Below are positions 60,196 to 64,000 of a DNA stretch of 64,000 nucleotides, piece after piece (position 1 is the stretch's first letter; each line of letters begins with the position of its first letter). Made by a program: the position numbers and the translations under genes. Under the pieces are notes generated by a model. That model worked only from the letters and a program-made list of their open reading frames with translations, was not told the DNA's origin and did no database searches. Source of the stretch: Alsobacter metallidurans (GTDB lineage Bacteria > Pseudomonadota > Alphaproteobacteria > Rhizobiales > Beijerinckiaceae); the NCBI RefSeq assembly GCF_014636935.1, contig NZ_BMES01000001.1, positions 2,175,782 to 2,239,781 on the forward strand, given 5' to 3'.

Positions 60196-60810
60196 ATGTC
60201 CGAAGATGACGCGCTGCCCTACGGCCCCCTGCGGCCGGAAACAACGGTGCATCTCTGCGTCGACATGCAACGCCTGTTCGCCGAAGACACGCCTTGGCGA
60301 ACGCCCTGGATGACCCGCGTGACCCCCGCAGTGGTGCGGCTGGTCGAGCCCCGCCCCGAACGGACGATTTTCACCCGCTTCATGCCGGCCCAGCGGCCAG
60401 GCGAAGGCCAGGGAACTTGGAAGCGCTATTATGAGCGCTGGGCCGACGTGACGGTTGAACGCATTGGCGACGACATGGTCGACCTGGTCGCCGATCTCCG
60501 CCGCTTTGCCCCGCCCGCGCGGGTGCTGGACAAACAGGTGTACTCGCCCTGGATCGACGCCGGGCTCGAAGGCGTGTTGCACGACATGAGGGCTGACACC
60601 GTCGTGGTCAGCGGCGGCGAGACTGACGTGTGCGTGCTGGCCGCGGTTCTGGGCGCGGTGGACCGCGGCTACCGTGTTGTGGTCGCCACGGACGCGCTTT
60701 GCAGCTCATCGGACGAAACACACGACGCAATGATGACGCTCTACCATCGGCGTTACGGTCAGCAGGTGGAGACTGCCGCCACGGACGTGATCTTGCGCGA
60801 ATGGCGCTAG
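60196..60810 (+). CDS. Isochorismatase-family cysteine hydrolase
   Basis: A 204-residue alpha/beta hydrolase of the isochorismatase/nicotinamidase superfamily. The catalytic triad fits Asp23 (HLCVDMQRLF), Lys113 (LDKQVYSPW) and Cys146 (SGGETDVCVLAA). Family members hydrolyse amides such as nicotinamide, ureidoacrylate or N-carbamoyl compounds. The tight spacing to nadE (7 bases) with AAGGAG reaching into the nadE stop suggests cotranscription. Nicotinamidase activity is an attractive guess, but the metal-binding motif of nicotinamidases is not evident, so I leave it unassigned. Confidence 0.88.
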   Translation: MSEDDALPYGPLRPETTVHLCVDMQRLFAEDTPWRTPWMTRVTPAVVRLVEPRPERTIFTRFMPAQRPGEGQGTWKRYYERWADVTVERIGDDMVDLVADLRRFAPPARVLDKQVYSPWIDAGLEGVLHDMRADTVVVSGGETDVCVLAAVLGAVDRGYRVVVATDALCSSSDETHDAMMTLYHRRYGQQVETAATDVILREWR

Positions 60811-60835
60811 CGAGACTGCCGAGCGCTCTTGGGGA

Positions 60836-60859
60836 GGGGCGCGCGCTGCGACGCGCCCC
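60836..60859. terminator. Hairpin between the isochorismatase-like and DUF4142 genes
   Basis: An 8-bp GC stem (GGGGCGCG / CGCGCCCC) with an 8-base loop between convergent genes. No T-run, so the terminator call is tentative. Confidence 0.45.
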
Positions 60860-60868
60860 GGCCGTGGA

Positions 60869-61393
60869 CTACATGGTCTTAGCGGCGCCCTTCTGCAGCG
60901 CCTGGGCGGCTTCGAGGTGCTTTTGCAGGTCAGGCAGCGTCTGGCTGGCGTAGTCGCCCGCCGGGTCGCCCTTCATCTTCGACGCTTTGGTGTATTCGGC
61001 GATGTCCTTCTTGTGGTCCATCACGGCGTGCTGGGCGAAGGCCTTGTCGAAGGCGGCGCCGGTCAGCTTTTGCATCTTGGCCATATCGGCCTTTTGCTTC
61101 TTGCTCGGCTCGGTCGGGACCGTGACGTTCATCTGCTGAGCCACCGCCTGGGCCTTGTCGTTGGCGGCTCCGTGGTCGGTCGCCAGCATCTGGCCATACT
61201 GCTTCACGGCGTCGGACTGGCCGTTCTGCTGCGCCAGCTGGCCCATAGAGACTTCAGCCATGTTGCCCTGGATGGCCTTGGTGATGAACGCCTTGCTGGC
61301 GGGCTCCTTCGCGAAGGCCACGCCGCCCGGGAGCGCCAAAGCGAAAGCTGCGCTCATGCCGAGGAGCGCATTGCGGGACATTGTGTTGCGCAT
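60869..61393 (-). CDS. DUF4142 family exported protein
   Basis: A 174-residue exported protein with a signal peptide (about 1-28, ending GGVAFAK) and a ferritin-like four-helix DUF4142 domain. Characteristic segments are FITKAIQGNMAEVSMGQLA, VKQYGQMLATDHGAANDKA and FDKAFAQHAVMDHKKDIAEY. Family members are periplasmic and often stress-induced; biochemical function is unknown. AAGGGA lies upstream of the ATG, and an exact EcfG-type promoter lies about 55-80 bases before the start. Confidence 0.9.
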   Translation of the reverse strand: MRNTMSRNALLGMSAAFALALPGGVAFAKEPASKAFITKAIQGNMAEVSMGQLAQQNGQSDAVKQYGQMLATDHGAANDKAQAVAQQMNVTVPTEPSKKQKADMAKMQKLTGAAFDKAFAQHAVMDHKKDIAEYTKASKMKGDPAGDYASQTLPDLQKHLEAAQALQKGAAKTM

Positions 61394-61446
61394 CTTGACG
61401 TTTCCCTTGCTGCTTGTGGGCCGCTAGCGCGGCGGATGTGGCAAGC

Positions 61447-61471
61447 AACGGCGTGGGCGCGGGGTGGTTCC
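61447..61471 (-). promoter_or_regulatory. EcfG-type general stress promoter (DUF4142 gene)
   Basis: On the minus strand GGAAC (61471-61467), 16 bases, CGTT (61450-61447), an exact match to the EcfG consensus. Predicted transcript start near 61440, about 46 bases before the ATG at 61393. Confidence 0.75.
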
Positions 61472-61640
61472 TGGGCGGGACCTCGGGTCGCGGCGAAGTC
61501 TGCGGGAAGTTCCAAATGGTGCACTCCAGCTCACGAATCCGCTTGACTGTGTGCGAATAGCCAGATTCGGCAACCACTTGGACACAAGTTGGCCGGATTC
61601 GCCCGGCACTGAACAGGGGTAACATTCGAGGATCAGGACC

Positions 61641-62930
61641 ATGCAAACGACCGCTCGCGCTGCGCTCGCGGCCGCCATGATCGCCGCGGCGGCGTCCTTT
61701 GCGACCGGGGAGGCCGCTGCCCAGCAACCGGTTCCGCAGCCGGCCCAGCAGCCGGCGGCCGAGCCTTGCAATGCGCTGTGCCAGCTGGTGCGCGGCATCG
61801 GGGGAGATCGCAATCCGCCGGGCGCGCGGCAGGCTGCCGCGCCGCCGCAGGCGACGGGACAACCCCCGCTGGCGCTCGAGACCGCAAAGCCGAAACACCT
61901 GCGGCGCGCGGCCGGCCACGCGCCGCATCGCAACGCTGGGACGTCTGTCAACGATCTTGCCACGTCGGCGGTGCGCGACGCGCCTGCGGCCGCCCGCAAC
62001 CTCCCGGAAGACGGCGCCGCGCCGCAGGCTGCTGAAGCGACGCCTGCGAAGGCGCCTGCGCCGCCCGCAAAGGCCGGCCCCGCTCGCCTTGGCGTGCTGA
62101 TGGGCCCGGACGAGGCGCTTGAGCCGATCCTTGCCGACCTGGGCGCCGCGCTGGGACCAAAGGTCAAAGTCGAACCCGTCCGTGGCAAGGCGGCTCCGCT
62201 GAAAGACCTTCTGTCGCTGCCGAGCGTCGACATGGCCGTGGTGTCTTCCCCCATGCTGGCCGAGGCCGGGACCGCGGCCGCCAAGCTGGTCTACGTCGCC
62301 AAGCTCTTCGGCGAGGAACTGCACGTCGTTGCCGGATCCGAAGTCCGAACGCTCGAGGATCTCGCGGGAAAAGCCGTGTATCTCGGGGCTCCGGGCGGCG
62401 ACAGCGAACTCGTCGCCCGCGCCGCGCTGGCGCAGCGTGGCGTGGCCGTGACGCCAGCCGGCGGAACGCTGGCGGAAGCACTCGTGGGTCTGCGCGAAGG
62501 CCGTATCGCGGCCGTGATGCTGCTGGCCCCCAAGCCCTTTGCGCCCATCGCAGAGCTGGGTGGGGGAGGGGGATTGCACCTCGTCCCGGTGTCGTATGCG
62601 GCCTTGGGCGAAAACTACGACCCCGCTTCCTTTTCCAGCGCCGACTATCCGGGGCTCGTGCGTGACGGCGAGCGCGTCGAGACCGCGGCCGTGGATGCGG
62701 TTCTGATTGCTCCCTGGTGGCGGGAGAGCTCGCCGCGCCAGCAAGAGCTGACGACCGCCTCGCGGGCGCTGATGGAGCGTTTTCCCGAATTGCTGAAGGA
62801 GGGTCGCCATCCCAAGTGGAAGGAGACCAACCTCGCCGCCGTGGTGGACGGCAAGCGGCGGCTGAAGGCCGCCGACCAGTGGGTGCAGAGCCAGATCAAG
62901 AGACGGCGCGCCGCCTCGGCGGCGCAGTGA
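61641..62930 (+). CDS. Exported TAXI-like solute-binding protein with long N-terminal spacer
   Basis: A 429-residue exported protein. The signal peptide (about 1-27, ending GEAAAQQ) is followed by a Pro/Ala/Gln-rich spacer of some 115 residues containing a Cys pair (CNALC). The C-terminal domain (about 145-415) resembles TAXI-type periplasmic binding proteins: KLVYVAKLFGEELHVVAG, LEDLAGKAVYLGAPGG, AEALVGLREGRIAAVMLL. No TRAP membrane component is nearby. The gene after it may be cotranscribed. Ligand and function are unknown. Confidence 0.75.
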   Translation: MQTTARAALAAAMIAAAASFATGEAAAQQPVPQPAQQPAAEPCNALCQLVRGIGGDRNPPGARQAAAPPQATGQPPLALETAKPKHLRRAAGHAPHRNAGTSVNDLATSAVRDAPAAARNLPEDGAAPQAAEATPAKAPAPPAKAGPARLGVLMGPDEALEPILADLGAALGPKVKVEPVRGKAAPLKDLLSLPSVDMAVVSSPMLAEAGTAAAKLVYVAKLFGEELHVVAGSEVRTLEDLAGKAVYLGAPGGDSELVARAALAQRGVAVTPAGGTLAEALVGLREGRIAAVMLLAPKPFAPIAELGGGGGLHLVPVSYAALGENYDPASFSSADYPGLVRDGERVETAAVDAVLIAPWWRESSPRQQELTTASRALMERFPELLKEGRHPKWKETNLAAVVDGKRRLKAADQWVQSQIKRRRAASAAQ

Positions 62931-62954
62931 TCCGGCTGATCGAGGAGGAGTTGA

Positions 62955-63713
62955 ATGCTCAGTCCTGACGCCATCGACCGCGACGCCCCTATCGGGGCCG
63001 CGCGGTTGCGCAACAGCGGTCCCCGAAAGGCTCCGCTTGCGCGCAAGAAGCGGAAAGGCGCCTGGAAGCCTTTCGTGGGTGCGGCCGTGATCGCCCTCAT
63101 GGCGGCGGGCCTCGCCACCGTGATCGTGCAGGCGCTCGCGCCCGGCGATGCCGATCGGTCCGCGTCCTACCGTCAGGCAGCCGCGCCGGTTTCGCAGCCG
63201 CAACCTGCCGAGGTGGCGCCGGCCCCGAAGCCTTCGTCGGTGGCCGCCCTGCCGCAGACGACATCACCGACGCCGGCCGATCAGATGGCTGCGCCTGCAG
63301 CGCCTCCTGCGGCGGCTGTTCCCGAGCCGGCTGCTCCGCCCGTGGCGTCCGTCGTGGCTCCGCCCGAGCCGGCGAGCCCCGCGCTGCCGACGCCCGCGCC
63401 GATGACGGCTGACCAGAAAGCCGGCGCCGAGGCCGTGGGCGCTCTCGCGACGGGGTCGCTCAACCTGTCCACCCAGGAACTCCTGTCATCGCTGGAGCGT
63501 GGCGAGGCGCGGCTGAAGGCCGGCGACATCGCCTCGGCCCGCCGCTACTTCGAGCGGGTCGCCCTTGCCGGAGACGCCCGCGGCGCGACCGCGATGGGAC
63601 GCACCTTCGATCCCGAAGTTCTCTCCAAGCTGCCGGTGATCGGCCTTGAGCCCGACGCTGCGGCGGCCGCCACCTGGTACGACAAGGCGCGCACGCTGAA
63701 GGCCGGTCCGTAA
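62955..63713 (+). CDS. Membrane-anchored Pro/Ala-rich protein with TPR/Sel1-like end
   Basis: A 252-residue protein. A basic cytoplasmic N-terminus (KAPLARKKRKGAWKP) precedes one membrane helix (about 37-57, VGAAVIALMAAGLATVIVQAL). A periplasmic Pro/Ala-rich spacer of about 100 residues and a C-terminal helical-repeat region (about 170-252) follow. The last contains LLSSLERGEARLKAGDIASARRYFERVALAGDARGATAMG and AAAATWYDKAR, like one to two Sel1/TPR units. GAGGAGG precedes the ATG. It follows the TAXI-like gene by 24 bases and may act with it at the envelope. Confidence 0.75.
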   Translation: MLSPDAIDRDAPIGAARLRNSGPRKAPLARKKRKGAWKPFVGAAVIALMAAGLATVIVQALAPGDADRSASYRQAAAPVSQPQPAEVAPAPKPSSVAALPQTTSPTPADQMAAPAAPPAAAVPEPAAPPVASVVAPPEPASPALPTPAPMTADQKAGAEAVGALATGSLNLSTQELLSSLERGEARLKAGDIASARRYFERVALAGDARGATAMGRTFDPEVLSKLPVIGLEPDAAAAATWYDKARTLKAGP

Positions 63714-63756
63714 TCAGTGCGCGGCCTGGCGGGAGTAACTCCCTGATCGCACGATA

Positions 63757-63788
63757 AAGGGCTCCCTCTCGGCCGAGAGGGAGCCCTT
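63757..63788. terminator. Bidirectional palindromic terminator
   Basis: A perfect 32-bp palindrome (two 16-base arms meeting at the centre) starting AAGGG and ending CCCTT, followed by CTC. It lies between two convergent genes and would end both transcripts. Confidence 0.8.
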
Positions 63789-63812
63789 CTCACATCATCG
63801 AGTAGGGTTTGA

Positions 63813-64000
63813 TCAGCCCTTCACGAACGCGCAGCCGCCGTCCGCCATCGGCCGGAACGCCTTGTCGGCCGGGATGGTGGCGAGCGTCTTGTAAAGGTCC
63901 CATTCGCCCTTGGACTCAGACGGCTTCTTGACCTCGAACAGATACATGTCGTGCAGCTTGCGGCCGTCCGGGCGGATCGAGCCCTTGCCGAACAGCGGGT
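63813..64000 (-). CDS. LivK-type ABC transporter binding protein, C-terminal part (cut by window)
   Basis: The last 62 codons of a minus-strand gene whose start is beyond the window. The translated end contains GRKLHDMYLFEVKKPSESKG, WDLYKTLATIP and FRPMADGGCAFVKG before a TGA. This is the familiar C-terminus of family-6 branched-chain-amino-acid-type or amide/urea-type periplasmic binding proteins. It belongs to a different transport system from the LivK-type gene at 51035, whose C-terminus is unrelated in detail. Confidence 0.85.
   Translation of the reverse strand, partial: PLFGKGSIRPDGRKLHDMYLFEVKKPSESKGEWDLYKTLATIPADKAFRPMADGGCAFVKG

Noticed and set aside
61254-63203. A 649-codon minus-strand frame opposite the TAXI-like gene
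   Set aside because: Composition is shadow-like and it would run through the DUF4142 promoter; its 3' end only reproduces part of the DUF4142 region in another frame.

Overview
The window is about two-thirds GC, has no rRNA or tRNA that I could see, and reads as chromosomal DNA of an alphaproteobacterium of the order Hyphomicrobiales (Rhizobiales; Bradyrhizobium/Bosea/Methylobacterium-like). The reasons are the ntrX-dat-hfq-hflX-mazG order, the cpa/tad pilus layout, the DUF1236, DUF2934 and DUF3775 families, the Ku-LigD pair with PE-LIG-POL domain order, and the many ABC uptake operons. I cannot name the genus.  Layout: 1-5 kb is the end of the ntrBC/ntrYX-type region (ntrX, a D-amino-acid aminotransferase, hfq, hflX) facing mazG and a DUF3775 gene. 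5.6-9.6 kb holds a small secreted protein and the two-component NHEJ repair set (ku, ligD). 9.6-15.3 kb holds a DUF1236 glycine-zipper protein and, divergently, a cytochrome bo3-type quinol oxidase operon (small membrane ORF, cyoABCD), then a degenerate nuclease-like membrane protein. 15.6-22.5 kb is part of a tad/cpa pilus cluster (cpaC, small lipoprotein, cpaE, cpaF, tadB, tadC, tadD), followed by a DUF2934 gene. 23-33.7 kb is a carbohydrate locus: an aldo-keto reductase, a LacI regulator and a divergent operon of a sugar ABC transporter with two xylose-isomerase-like TIM-barrel proteins and two Gfo/Idh/MocA dehydrogenases. 33.8-42.4 kb is a peptide/opine-type ABC operon carrying three cytoplasmic enzymes inside it (SDR, deacetylase-fold amidase, gamma-glutamyltransferase). 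42.4-43.8 kb has a small secreted protein, an isolated minC and a dispersed palindromic repeat. 43.8-52.3 kb is a branched-chain amino-acid-type ABC system (livF,G,M,H and, 4 kb away, its binding protein) interrupted by a CapK-like adenylate-forming enzyme and a heparinase II/III protein. 52.4-56.4 kb is a phosphate group: pit, its PhoU-like partner, a NUDIX hydrolase and, divergently behind a Pho box, a secreted acid phosphatase. 56.4-60.8 kb has a membrane protein, an aldo-keto reductase, NAD synthetase and an isochorismatase-like hydrolase. 60.9-64 kb holds a DUF4142 protein, a TAXI-like binding protein with a repeat-containing partner, and the 3' end of another LivK-type binding protein.  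The most interesting signal is regulatory. Four sites match the alphaproteobacterial general-stress sigma factor EcfG consensus exactly (GGAAC, 16 or 17 bases, CGTT). They sit just upstream of the DUF1236, DUF2934 and DUF4142 genes and of the small ORF that leads the cyo operon. A fifth, one-mismatch site precedes the secreted protein at 5.66 kb. This suggests a scattered EcfG regulon that may include a quinol oxidase. Second in interest are the three-repeat Pho box before the acid phosphatase and the peptide ABC operon with a leaderless gamma-glutamyltransferase.
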